Below, in pieces: positions 7,568 to 14,214 of a stretch of DNA of 35,013 nucleotides. Under the pieces are notes generated by a model that did not search any database, was not told the DNA's origin, and saw only the letters and a program-made list of their open reading frames with translations. How positions within the stretch are numbered: the first letter of the stretch is position 1; the number at the start of each line of letters is the position of its first letter. A program made the translations under genes and the position numbers. Source of the DNA: an uncultured Rhodopila sp. (GTDB lineage Bacteria > Pseudomonadota > Alphaproteobacteria > Acetobacterales > Acetobacteraceae); the NCBI GenBank assembly GCA_903851415.1, contig CAINOE010000127.1:1-35013 (forward strand). Reading direction: 5' to 3'.

Positions 7568-8665
7568 ATGGGCATGGTCACGGCTGTCGCCAGGGCGGCG
7601 CTCGTGTTTCTGGCGCTGGCGCTGCCTGCCCGCGCGCAGGACCACGTCGTCAACATCTACAACTGGACGGACTATATCGACCCCGCCGTGCTGGACGCCT
7701 TCACCCGCGAAACCGGCATCTCGGTTCGTTACGACGTGTTCGACAGCCTGGAGACGCTGGAGGCGAAACTGCTTGCCGGCCACTCCGGCTACGACGTCGT
7801 GCTGCCGAGCAACGAGCCGACGATGTCCCGCCTGATCCGCGCCGGCGCGCTGTGGACGATCGACCGGTCGAAGGTGCCGAACTGGAAGAACCTCGATCCG
7901 TCGCTGATGAAGCGGGTCGAGTCGTCCGATCCCGGCAACAAGCACGGCGCCATCTATCTCTGGGGTTCCATCGGCCTCGGCCTGAACGCCGATCGGCTGC
8001 GGGCATTGGAGCCGGATGCGCGGCTGGATTCGTGGGCGCTGCTGTTCGATCCCGCGTCGGCGAAGCAGGCCGCGCCGTGCGGGATCATCATGATGGACTC
8101 GGCGATCGACGTGATCCCGTCGGTGCTGCACTATCTCGGCCGCAGCCCCGACAGCGCGGCGCCGGCGGATCTGGAGGCGGTGTCGAAAACACTCATGGCG
8201 ATCCGGCCCTATATACGCGAATTCGCCAGCGGCGGCGCGCTGGAGGCGATGGCGACGGGCCAGGCCTGCCTCGCGTTCGACTACTCCGGCGACGTGATCC
8301 AGGCCGCCGCGCGCGCCAGGGAAGCCGCCAACGGCGTCACCATCCATTATTCCGCCCCGAAAGAAGGCGCGGAGATCGGCTTTGACATGCTGGCGATTCC
8401 GTCCGATGCGCAGCACAAGGATGAGGCGCTGGCGTTCATCAACTACGTGCTGCGGCCGGAGGTGATGGCCCGCATCACCGACGCGACGCATTACGCCAAC
8501 GCCGTCCCCGCCACCCGGGCGCTGGTCCGGCCGGAGCTGCTGAACGACCCGAACGTGTTCCCCAGCGACGCCGAAATGGACCGCTTCTTCACCATCGGAC
8601 CCTCCACCCAACCCGCCGATCGGCTGCGGACACGGCTGTGGGCGCGTTTCAAGGCGGGCGGGTGA
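7568..8665 (+). CDS. Polyamine ABC transporter, periplasmic binding protein (PotF/PotD type)
   Basis: 365-residue periplasmic receptor. The signal peptide MGMVTAVARAALVFLALALPARAQ is cleaved at about residue 24, followed by VNIYNWTDYIDPAVLDAF, the diagnostic start of mature PotF/PotD proteins, and later LWGSIGLGLNADRL and EAMATGQACLAFDYSGDV. Resemblance is greater to PotF (putrescine) than PotD, but specificity is uncertain. The open frame extends to 7211, yet ATG 7568 is the sensible start: it gives the signal peptide and has GGAGG 9 nt upstream. A 238-bp spacer with a dispersed palindrome separates it from the ATPase gene. Confidence 0.92.
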   Translation: MGMVTAVARAALVFLALALPARAQDHVVNIYNWTDYIDPAVLDAFTRETGISVRYDVFDSLETLEAKLLAGHSGYDVVLPSNEPTMSRLIRAGALWTIDRSKVPNWKNLDPSLMKRVESSDPGNKHGAIYLWGSIGLGLNADRLRALEPDARLDSWALLFDPASAKQAAPCGIIMMDSAIDVIPSVLHYLGRSPDSAAPADLEAVSKTLMAIRPYIREFASGGALEAMATGQACLAFDYSGDVIQAAARAREAANGVTIHYSAPKEGAEIGFDMLAIPSDAQHKDEALAFINYVLRPEVMARITDATHYANAVPATRALVRPELLNDPNVFPSDAEMDRFFTIGPSTQPADRLRTRLWARFKAGG

Positions 8666-8798
8666 GGCGCCCGGGTTGCGGGCATGGCCGATGGCCGTTC
8701 CGGCACCGCCCTGACCGTCCTGGCCGGGCTTGTCCCCATGGCTCTCAGGATAAGAGGCAGCCGGAGAAAAGTTTGGCCGCGGCGTCGCTCCGTCATCG

Positions 8799-8873
8799 TC
8801 ATGGCCCGGCTTGTCCGGGCCACCTATGCCAGCACCCTGCCGCGACAGGTGGCCCGACAAGCCGGGCCATGAC
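8799..8873. repeat. Dispersed palindromic (REP-like) element
   Basis: GTCATGGCCCGGCTTGTC continues to GGGCCACCT at 8826 and returns as AGGTGGCCCGACAAGCCGGG followed by CCATGAC (8846-8873). The arms are 28 and 27 bases and pair almost completely, with one bulge. Related half or full elements occur at 13138-13230, 18939-18967 and 30705-30730. It sits inside the binding-protein/ATPase gap of the polyamine operon, so it may attenuate or stabilise the message there. A degenerate half copy (CTGGCCGGGCTTGTCCCCATGG) lies at about 8720-8743. Confidence 0.85.
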
Positions 8874-8903
8874 GGTGGGGCCACGGGCCTGGTGCCGCCC
8901 CGC

Positions 8904-9971
8904 ATGACAGACTCCCCCTTCCTCACCGTCAGCGGCCTGTTCGTCCGCTACGGATCCGCGACCGCCCTCGACCATCTCGACCTCGAGGTCCGGCGCGACG
9001 AGCTGTTCGTGCTGCTCGGCGCCTCCGGCTCCGGCAAGACCACCCTGTTGCGCAGCCTTGGCGGCTTCGTCCGGCCCGACGCCGGCCGGATCGTCCTGAA
9101 CGGCACCGACATGACCGGATTGCCGCCGCACCGGCGCCCGGTCAACACCATGTTCCAGTCCTATGCGCTGTTTCCCCACATGAGCGTCGCCGCCAATATC
9201 GGCTTCGGCCTGCGTCAGCGCGGCGCCTCCCGCGCGGTAACGCAGCAGCGCGTCGCGGAGATGCTGGCCCTGGTGCGGCTGGAAGGCTTCGGCGCCCGCC
9301 GCCCCGGCGAACTGTCAGGCGGCCAGCAACAAAGGGTCGCGCTTGCCCGCAGCCTCGCCCCCAATCCGGCGCTGCTGCTGCTGGATGAGCCGCTGTCGGC
9401 GCTCGATCAGGCGCTGCGGATGGACACAAGGGCGGAGCTGGTGCGTCTGCGGCGGGAACTCGGCATCAGTTTCGTTTTGGTGACGCACGATCAGGACGAG
9501 GCGCTGGAGATGGCCGATCGCATCGGCGTCATGCAAAACGGGCGGATGGTGCAGATTGGCACGCCTGCGCAACTCTATGAAACGCCGGCCAACCGGTTTG
9601 TCGCGTCGTTTCTTGGTGCGGCCAACATCCTGTCCTGTGTTGTCGGCACGGACGGCGTGTCCGTCGGGTTGCCGGGGCTGGGCATATCCGTCCGCGCGGA
9701 GCGGCCCGGCAAGCCCGGCCCCGGCCTGCTGGCGCTGCGATCGGAACGATTGCGCATAGGCAGCACGTTCCGGATCAATCAGATCGAAGGCGTAGTGATC
9801 GGCTGCATCTATGCCGGCGACGCGCTCTCCGTAACGGTCCGGCTGGCGGACGGTTCTGTCCTGCGCGTGAAGCGGCCGCTCGCGGACGGCCTGGACTCCG
9901 CGCGGCTGGAGCCGGGATCGCCCGTGCGCGTCGGCTGGCAGCCGGACGCCTGCATCCTGCTGCCGGAATGA
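8904..9971 (+). CDS. Polyamine ABC transporter, ATP-binding protein (PotG/PotA type)
   Basis: 355-residue ATPase. Walker A GASGSGKTT (about 39-47), Q-loop FQSYALFPH (84-92), signature LSGGQQQR (137-144), Walker B LLLLDEP (157-163) followed by the D-loop SALD, and switch histidine in LVTHDQDEALEMADR. The C-terminal 110 residues form the TOBE-type regulatory domain usual for this transporter class. I chose ATG 8904 because the frame upstream consists of the palindromic repeat. Its stop codon overlaps the permease start (ATGA at 9968), so the two are translationally coupled. Confidence 0.94.
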   Translation: MTDSPFLTVSGLFVRYGSATALDHLDLEVRRDELFVLLGASGSGKTTLLRSLGGFVRPDAGRIVLNGTDMTGLPPHRRPVNTMFQSYALFPHMSVAANIGFGLRQRGASRAVTQQRVAEMLALVRLEGFGARRPGELSGGQQQRVALARSLAPNPALLLLDEPLSALDQALRMDTRAELVRLRRELGISFVLVTHDQDEALEMADRIGVMQNGRMVQIGTPAQLYETPANRFVASFLGAANILSCVVGTDGVSVGLPGLGISVRAERPGKPGPGLLALRSERLRIGSTFRINQIEGVVIGCIYAGDALSVTVRLADGSVLRVKRPLADGLDSARLEPGSPVRVGWQPDACILLPE

Positions 9972-10783
9972 AATGGGTCATCGGCATCCCCGCGCTGTGG
10001 CTGCTGGTGCTGCTGGCGGCGCCGCTGGCGATCATCGCCGTCATTGCGCTGGCCGTTCCGGTCGACGGCATCCCGCCCTACGAAATCGGCTTCAGCCTCG
10101 ACAACCTGTTGCTGGTTGCAACCGACCCGCTGTACCGGGACGCCCTGCTGCGCAGCCTGCGCGTCGCCGGAGTGTCCACGCTGGTCTGCCTGCTGATGGG
10201 CTTCCCGATGGCGCTGGCGATCTGCCGCGCCGCGCCGCGCTGGCAGAACGCGCTGCTGCTGGCGGTGATGCTGCCGTTCTGGACCGGCTTCCTGATGCGG
10301 ATCAACGCCTGGATCGGCATTCTGGCCGATGACGGGCTGATCGCGCGGACCTTGGGGACAAGGCTGCTCTACACCGATGCGGCGATGTATATCGGCATCG
10401 TCTATACATACCTGCCGTTCATGGTGCTGCCGATATATGCGCGGCTGTCCCGGCTGGACCCGGCGTTGACGGAGGCTGCAGCCGATCTCGGGGCGCCGCC
10501 GTGGCGGGTGTTCGCGCGAATCATTCTGCCGCTGTCGCTGCCGGGTATCGCGGCGGGCGTCGCCCTGGTGTTCGTTCCCGCCATCGGCGAATACGTCATC
10601 CCGGCTCTGCTCGGCGGTCCTCAGGCCCAGTTGATCGGCAAGGTGCTGTGGGACGAGTTCTTCGCCAACCGCGACTGGCCGACGGCATCCGCCGTCGCGG
10701 TGTGGCTGCTGGTCGTCCTGGTCGTGGTCCCGGGGTCGATCGTCCGGGCGCTCAGGTGGCTTCGCCCCGCCCGGGCGAACTGA
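9968..10783 (+). CDS. Polyamine ABC transporter, permease (PotH/PotB type)
   Basis: 271-residue inner-membrane permease with six helices and the EAA loop LTEAAADLGAPPWRVFARI (about residues 165-183) that docks on the ATPase, followed by LPLSLPGIAAG. The stretch LPFWTGFLMRINAWIGIL is typical of PotH. Translationally coupled to the ATPase gene through an ATGA overlap. Transporters of this class normally have a second permease (PotI/PotC) encoded next; here the following gene is an unrelated His-rich protein, so the second subunit is elsewhere, lost, or the complex is a homodimer. Confidence 0.93.
   Translation: MKWVIGIPALWLLVLLAAPLAIIAVIALAVPVDGIPPYEIGFSLDNLLLVATDPLYRDALLRSLRVAGVSTLVCLLMGFPMALAICRAAPRWQNALLLAVMLPFWTGFLMRINAWIGILADDGLIARTLGTRLLYTDAAMYIGIVYTYLPFMVLPIYARLSRLDPALTEAAADLGAPPWRVFARIILPLSLPGIAAGVALVFVPAIGEYVIPALLGGPQAQLIGKVLWDEFFANRDWPTASAVAVWLLVVLVVVPGSIVRALRWLRPARAN
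10761..10779 (+). terminator. Hairpin at the end of the polyamine operon
   Basis: TTCGCCC, 5-nt loop, GGGCGAA: a 7-bp stem located in the last codons of the permease gene, with no T-tract after it. It may be a weak terminator or processing hairpin; part of the symmetry could be coincidental codon choice. Confidence 0.3.
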
Positions 10784-10883
10784 CGCTTCATCCAAGGTTC
10801 ATCGCCTCATCGGCTGTCCTGCCACCGCCACCGGCCAGTTTGGTGCCGGACAAACCGTCCATCAGCCAGCCGGGAGACTATCC

Positions 10884-11102
10884 ATGTCCCACTCTGCGCA
10901 AATCGCCGAACATCACGAGACCGCCGCGAACCATCACGAAAAGGCCGCGAAGCACCACGGCAAGGGCGCCGAACATCATCGCAATGAGGACGCCGAAACC
11001 GCCGCTCATCATGCCCATGCCGCCCGCGGCCATCATCTGCATGCGGAACATCACGCGGAAGCCGCTGCCAGGCTGCATGCGGATCAGCACGCCGAAGCCT
11101 GA
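10884..11102 (+). CDS. Small histidine-rich protein
   Basis: 72 residues, 19 of them histidine, mostly as HH pairs spaced six to eight residues apart in an Ala/Glu/Lys background (EHHETAANHHEKAAKHHGKG and similar). The pattern predicts one long amphipathic helix with stripes of histidine, suitable for binding divalent metals, but this is inference. Similar HH-rich open frames occur in other alphaproteobacteria as uncharacterised proteins. No signal peptide. The start has CGGGAGA 6-8 nt upstream, which supports translation. It stands alone between the polyamine operon and a hairpin at 11128. Confidence 0.75.
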   Translation: MSHSAQIAEHHETAANHHEKAAKHHGKGAEHHRNEDAETAAHHAHAARGHHLHAEHHAEAAARLHADQHAEA

Positions 11103-11127
11103 TACGGATACGCCACCACGCAGTTGC

Positions 11128-11156
11128 CCGCCGGCATCGCCTTGCCATGCCGGCGG
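11128..11156. terminator. Hairpin downstream of the His-rich gene
   Basis: CCGCCGGCAT, 9-nt loop, ATGCCGGCGG: a perfect 10-bp stem 26 bp after the stop codon of the His-rich gene. No T-tract follows, so factor-independent termination is only probable by position. Confidence 0.5.
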
Positions 11157-11482
11157 AAGCGGGCCCTGCGTCAGCCGGTCAGGACACGTCTCCGGACAGA
11201 TCGCCGGCTTCCCGACATCCCGATCGCGGGGCGGACACGGCGGCAGAGACAACCGCGCCGGCAACCTTCCGCCGATCGGCATCCAGCCAAGGGCGCCCGG
11301 CAGCGGAAACCCGTTGCGGCCGACAAATATATCGGCCAACGTTTCGCAGTTGCCCCATTCCGTAGTTCGTGGTATTCCATTGCAATATCAGTAGTAGAAT
11401 CCCGTGTTGGGCACGCATGTTTTCTGCACTTGCGGACAAATCGCATTTTGCAGGCCGATTTTAGCGATCGATGAGATACTTA

Positions 11483-11511
11483 TTGCCCGTTACGAACAGT
11501 TTTGATAGAAC
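11483..11511 (+). promoter_or_regulatory. Candidate promoter of the PEP-CTERM gene
   Basis: TTGCCC (11483-11488), a 17-bp spacer and TAGAAC (11506-11511). Four of six bases match in each box, and the -10 box is identical to that of the promoter at 87-116. A start near 11518 would leave a 25-nt leader containing the GGAG at 11531. Confidence 0.45.
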
Positions 11512-11542
11512 TGCCGGTGTTCGCAACATCGGAGACCATGCC

Positions 11543-12217
11543 ATGAAAATCCGTAAACCATTCCGCGGCGTGATCGTTGCGCTCGGCGCCGCCGGCTGGA
11601 CAGCGGGATTCGCAGGCGGCGCGCACGCCACAGCCATTCTCACCTTCGGACAGGTTGGCAACGGAAGTCCCATCACCGGGACGCAGACTGGCAGTGTCAC
11701 TACCATTGTCGCGTCCAACGTCCCCGTCAACGTCACACAAATTTACGCGCCGGTCGTCCTGCCGCCGGTTGCGTATCTCAACCTTAGTCTCACCAGCACC
11801 AGCGGCGCGCTGAGCATCGCGGACAACTACGAGGAGCACTTCCAGGGCTCGTTCAGCATCACCTACGAGACCGGCGGCACGGTCACCAACCTCTTGAGCG
11901 GCAGCCTGACCGACTCCGCCTTCGGCCTCGGCACGGCGTTCGTCATCAGCGCAACGACTCCTCCCGCCGCGAACGTGACCTACACCTCGGACGTCATCCC
12001 GGAGGCCGATCTCGGGCTCGACCGCGGCGCCGCGCTCTCGTTCGCGTCCGTCGATCCGCTTCTGAGCATCGTGGACGGCACGTTCGCTTCGTTCGCGTCC
12101 AGCGTCAGCGGCACGTTCTCGGCCGATCCGCCGTTGACAACGCCGGAGCCGAGCAGCCTGGCCCTGCTCGGAGCCGGACTGTTCGGCGTCGGGATGCTGC
12201 GCCTTCGCCGCGCCTGA
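11543..12217 (+). CDS. Secreted PEP-CTERM sorting-signal protein
   Basis: 224 residues. An N-terminal signal peptide (about 1-30, basic MKIRKPFRG then a hydrophobic stretch ending at AHA) leads into a Thr/Ser/Gly/Val-rich, beta-type body without known catalytic motifs. The C-terminus is a textbook PEP-CTERM signal: TPEPSSLALLGAG, a short hydrophobic helix and the basic end LRLRRA. Such proteins are exported, processed by an exosortase in the inner membrane and end up on the surface or in extracellular polymer. No exosortase gene is in the window. Start ATG 11543 is chosen for GGAG 8 nt upstream and for the signal peptide; the frame extends upstream without a ribosome site. No homology for the body is recognised. 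Confidence 0.87.
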   Translation: MKIRKPFRGVIVALGAAGWTAGFAGGAHATAILTFGQVGNGSPITGTQTGSVTTIVASNVPVNVTQIYAPVVLPPVAYLNLSLTSTSGALSIADNYEEHFQGSFSITYETGGTVTNLLSGSLTDSAFGLGTAFVISATTPPAANVTYTSDVIPEADLGLDRGAALSFASVDPLLSIVDGTFASFASSVSGTFSADPPLTTPEPSSLALLGAGLFGVGMLRLRRA

Positions 12218-12237
12218 GCCACCGCGGCCGTCGCCGG

Positions 12238-12264
12238 GGCGCCGGATTTCAGGGAATCGGCGCC
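12238..12264 (+). terminator. Hairpin downstream of the PEP-CTERM gene
   Basis: GGCGCCG, 13-nt loop, CGGCGCC, starting 20 bp after the stop codon; flanking GGG and CCC bases can extend the stem with a bulge. No T-tract. Confidence 0.4.
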
Positions 12265-12521
12265 GCCCCTGGCGGACAGGCTCGAATCGGCATGAAGAAA
12301 AACTTTGCGGCGCCGGGGCGCGCCGAAACAATTATTCCATTGACATCCGGCTGTCATGAAGCGCAGTCTGCCGCCTGCAACAACGCAGGAGGGTGCAACC
12401 AAGCATGACTCCACCGGAAATAACCCAAGTTGCCGATCACAGTGGCATCGGCAATTAGTTCGAATAGTCCACTCTATGCTTAGCCCTTAGTGCTGAGCGC
12501 GAAGCATGACTTCGCAAACAT

Positions 12522-12557
12522 GACCCCCGCTAACGCAACAGGCGTTCGGGGGTCTTT
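12522..12557 (+). terminator. Rho-independent-like terminator
   Basis: GACCCCCG (12522-12529) pairs with CGGGGGTC (12547-12554), with an inner ACGC/GCGT helix, followed by TTT. It is the most terminator-like structure in the window. Read rightward it would end a transcript arising in the preceding AT-rich interval; read leftward it lies 60 bp beyond the smpB stop and could serve smpB, though only AT-poor sequence follows on that side. Confidence 0.55.
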
Positions 12558-12619
12558 GCGCGGTGCAGTCCAGTAACGTCGTGCGCGTGCTCTTCGGCCG
12601 CCGCGAAACCGGCGATCCC

Positions 12620-13105
12620 CTAACCCCGCGCCCGCATCAAACGCGCTTTATCCCGCGCCCAGTCCCTGTCGGCGATATAAGACCGCTTATCCTGCTTCTG
12701 CCGCCCCTCGCCGACGCCCAGCGTCACTTTCGCGCGGCCCTGGTCGTTGAAGTGGATGTCCAGCGGCACGAGGGTCACGCCCTGCCGCGCCACCGAGCTC
12801 AGCAGCTTGTCGATCTCCTTCTTTTTCAACAGCAGCTTGCGCGGCGCGCGCGGCTCGAACCGGGACAGCACGCCGCCCTGGTATTCGGGGATATAGGCGT
12901 TGAACAGCCACATCTCGCCTTCCCGCTCGCCCGCCCAGGCCTCGTTCAAGGTCGCGCGGCCGAGGCGGAGCGATTTGACCTCCGGCCCTTTCAGCACGAG
13001 GCCGGCCTCGAGCGTGTCCTTGATCGCGTAATCGAACCGGGCCTTGCGGTTCTGCGCCGCGACGCCGTGGGAGATCAGGCCCTTTTTCTTTTTTGCTTCA
13101 GCCAA
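12620..13105 (-). CDS. smpB: SsrA-binding protein SmpB
   Basis: SmpB binds tmRNA and delivers it to stalled ribosomes for trans-translation. The 161-residue protein has the family core: ISHGVAAQNRKARFDYAI, LKGPEVKSLR, the NEAWA and EMWLFNAYIPEY stretches, and the basic C-terminal tail DRDWARDKARLMRARG, which acts as the mRNA mimic in the decoding centre. The start is TTG at 13105; an in-frame TAG lies only six codons upstream and no ATG or GTG fits, so TTG initiation is the most likely reading. Downstream of dapA on the same strand, an arrangement common in alphaproteobacteria; a palindromic element separates them. No tmRNA gene is visible here. Confidence 0.95.
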   Translation of the reverse strand: MAEAKKKKGLISHGVAAQNRKARFDYAIKDTLEAGLVLKGPEVKSLRLGRATLNEAWAGEREGEMWLFNAYIPEYQGGVLSRFEPRAPRKLLLKKKEIDKLLSSVARQGVTLVPLDIHFNDQGRAKVTLGVGEGRQKQDKRSYIADRDWARDKARLMRARG

Positions 13106-13137
13106 AACTGCGGTCTTTCGCTACAGTACCTTTCATC

Positions 13138-13230
13138 ATGGCCCTGCCCCGGCTTGTCCGGGGTATTGTCCGGGCCACCTATGCAAGCGCCTGCCGCTAT
13201 AGGTGGCCCGGACACGCCGGGCCATGACGA
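13138..13230. repeat. Dispersed palindromic (REP-like) element
   Basis: A perfect 15-bp stem, GTCCGGGCCACCTAT (13168-13182) with ATAGGTGGCCCGGAC (13199-13213), is enclosed by imperfect outer arms CATGGCCCTGCCCCGGC and CGCCGGGCCATGACG. Same family as 8799-8873. It occupies nearly all of the dapA-smpB gap. Confidence 0.85.
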
Positions 13231-13246
13231 TCCGGGCGGCTTGACG

Positions 13247-14125
13247 TCAGTTCAGCAACCCGAGCTCGGTCAGCGCCGCCTTTACCCGCTCGCGCGTCGG
13301 CGCCGCCAGCGGCGCCAGAGGCAGCCGGCAGCGCTCCGAGGTCTTGCCCAGCAGGGACGCGGCGTATTTCACCGGTGCCGGGCTGGTTTCGGCGAACAGG
13401 GAATCGTGCAGCGGCACCAGCCGGTTCTGGATCGCCATCGCGTCCCTGAAGCGGCCCTCGGCCCAGGCGGTCTGCATTTCGCTGACCAGGCGCGGGGCGA
13501 CGTTCGCGGTGACGCTGATGCAGCCGACGCCGCCGACGGCGTTGAACGCCAGAGCGGTATGGTCCTCGCCCGACAACTGCACGAACGACTCGCCGCAGAT
13601 CCGCCGCGTGTGCAGCGGACGGGTCAGGTTCGCGGTCGCGTCCTTCACCCCGATGATGTTGCGGTGCTTCGCCAGCCGGGCCATCGTCTCCACGCTCATG
13701 TCCACCACGCTGCGCGGCGGGATGTTGTAGATGATGATGGGCAAATCCACCGCGTCGGCGATGGCGGAGTAGTGCAGGAACAGCCCCTCCTGCGTCGGCT
13801 TGTTGTAGTACGGAGTCACCACCAGCGCCGCGTCCGCGCCCGCTTCCTTGGCATGGCGGGTCAGGGCGATGGCTTCCTCGGTGCTGTTCGAACCGGCCCC
13901 GGCGATCACCGGCACGCGGCCTTTGGCGACCTCGATGGCGATTTCGACCGCGCGGCGGTGTTCCGCATGCGACAAAGTGGGGCTTTCGCCGGTGGTGCCG
14001 ACGGGGACGACCGCCCGGGTGCCTTCCTTGATCTGCCAGTCCACGAAGGCGGCGTAGGCTTTCTCATCGACGGAGCCATCGTCCCGCATGGGCGTGATCA
14101 ACGCGACGAGCGATCCTGAAAACAT
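13247..14125 (-). CDS. dapA: 4-hydroxy-tetrahydrodipicolinate synthase
   Basis: Condenses pyruvate with aspartate semialdehyde, the first committed step of lysine and diaminopimelate synthesis. The 292-residue protein has the canonical numbering of the family: Thr44-Thr45 in [11 protein letters not shown], Tyr133 in [14 protein letters not shown] and the Schiff-base Lys161 in GVKDAT. The aldolase barrel appears complete. The frame is open further upstream, but ATG 14125 gives the standard [13 protein letters not shown] start and has a GAGAGGGGA ribosome site. Divergent from the lytic transglycosylase gene across 89 bp; upstream of smpB. Confidence 0.96.
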   Translation of the reverse strand: MFSGSLVALITPMRDDGSVDEKAYAAFVDWQIKEGTRAVVPVGTTGESPTLSHAEHRRAVEIAIEVAKGRVPVIAGAGSNSTEEAIALTRHAKEAGADAALVVTPYYNKPTQEGLFLHYSAIADAVDLPIIIYNIPPRSVVDMSVETMARLAKHRNIIGVKDATANLTRPLHTRRICGESFVQLSGEDHTALAFNAVGGVGCISVTANVAPRLVSEMQTAWAEGRFRDAMAIQNRLVPLHDSLFAETSPAPVKYAASLLGKTSERCRLPLAPLAAPTRERVKAALTELGLLN

Positions 14126-14214
14126 AATCCCCTCTCCCGGCCGGGTTTTGCAGAAAGGCGGGAAGCTAGGCTCGCGACGGATGCGCCGCAAGGCCGGGTT
14201 TGCTAGAAGGAGTC

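Larger units (their letters stand above)
11103..11542. other. Gene-free 440-bp interval
   Basis: No convincing gene on either strand; the open frames here lack ribosome binding sites and have arginine/serine-rich translations typical of GC-rich antisense frames. The left end holds a perfect hairpin (11128-11156). From about 11320 the base composition becomes AT-richer, leading to the promoter-like pair at 11483-11511 in front of the PEP-CTERM gene. Confidence 0.6.
12218..12619. other. Gene-free 400-bp interval with a series of hairpins
   Basis: Four separate dyads occur: GGCGCCG/CGGCGCC (12238-12264), TTGCCGAT/ATCGGCAA (12430-12454), GCGAAG/CTTCGC (12500-12516) and the terminator-like 12522-12557. 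No gene is convincing. The middle part (12300-12520) is markedly AT-richer than the coding DNA around it. The layout would suit a small RNA transcribed rightward and ending at 12557, but no promoter or family match is evident. Confidence 0.5.

Noticed and set aside
11395..11440. Sigma54 promoter for the PEP-CTERM gene
   Set aside because: TTGGGCACG looks like half of a -24 element, but the GG-N10-GC spacing is not met.
12380..12560. tmRNA or tRNA gene near smpB
   Set aside because: A TTCGAAT resembling a T-loop occurs at about 12460, but no flanking 5-bp stem, acceptor stem or CCA context is present.
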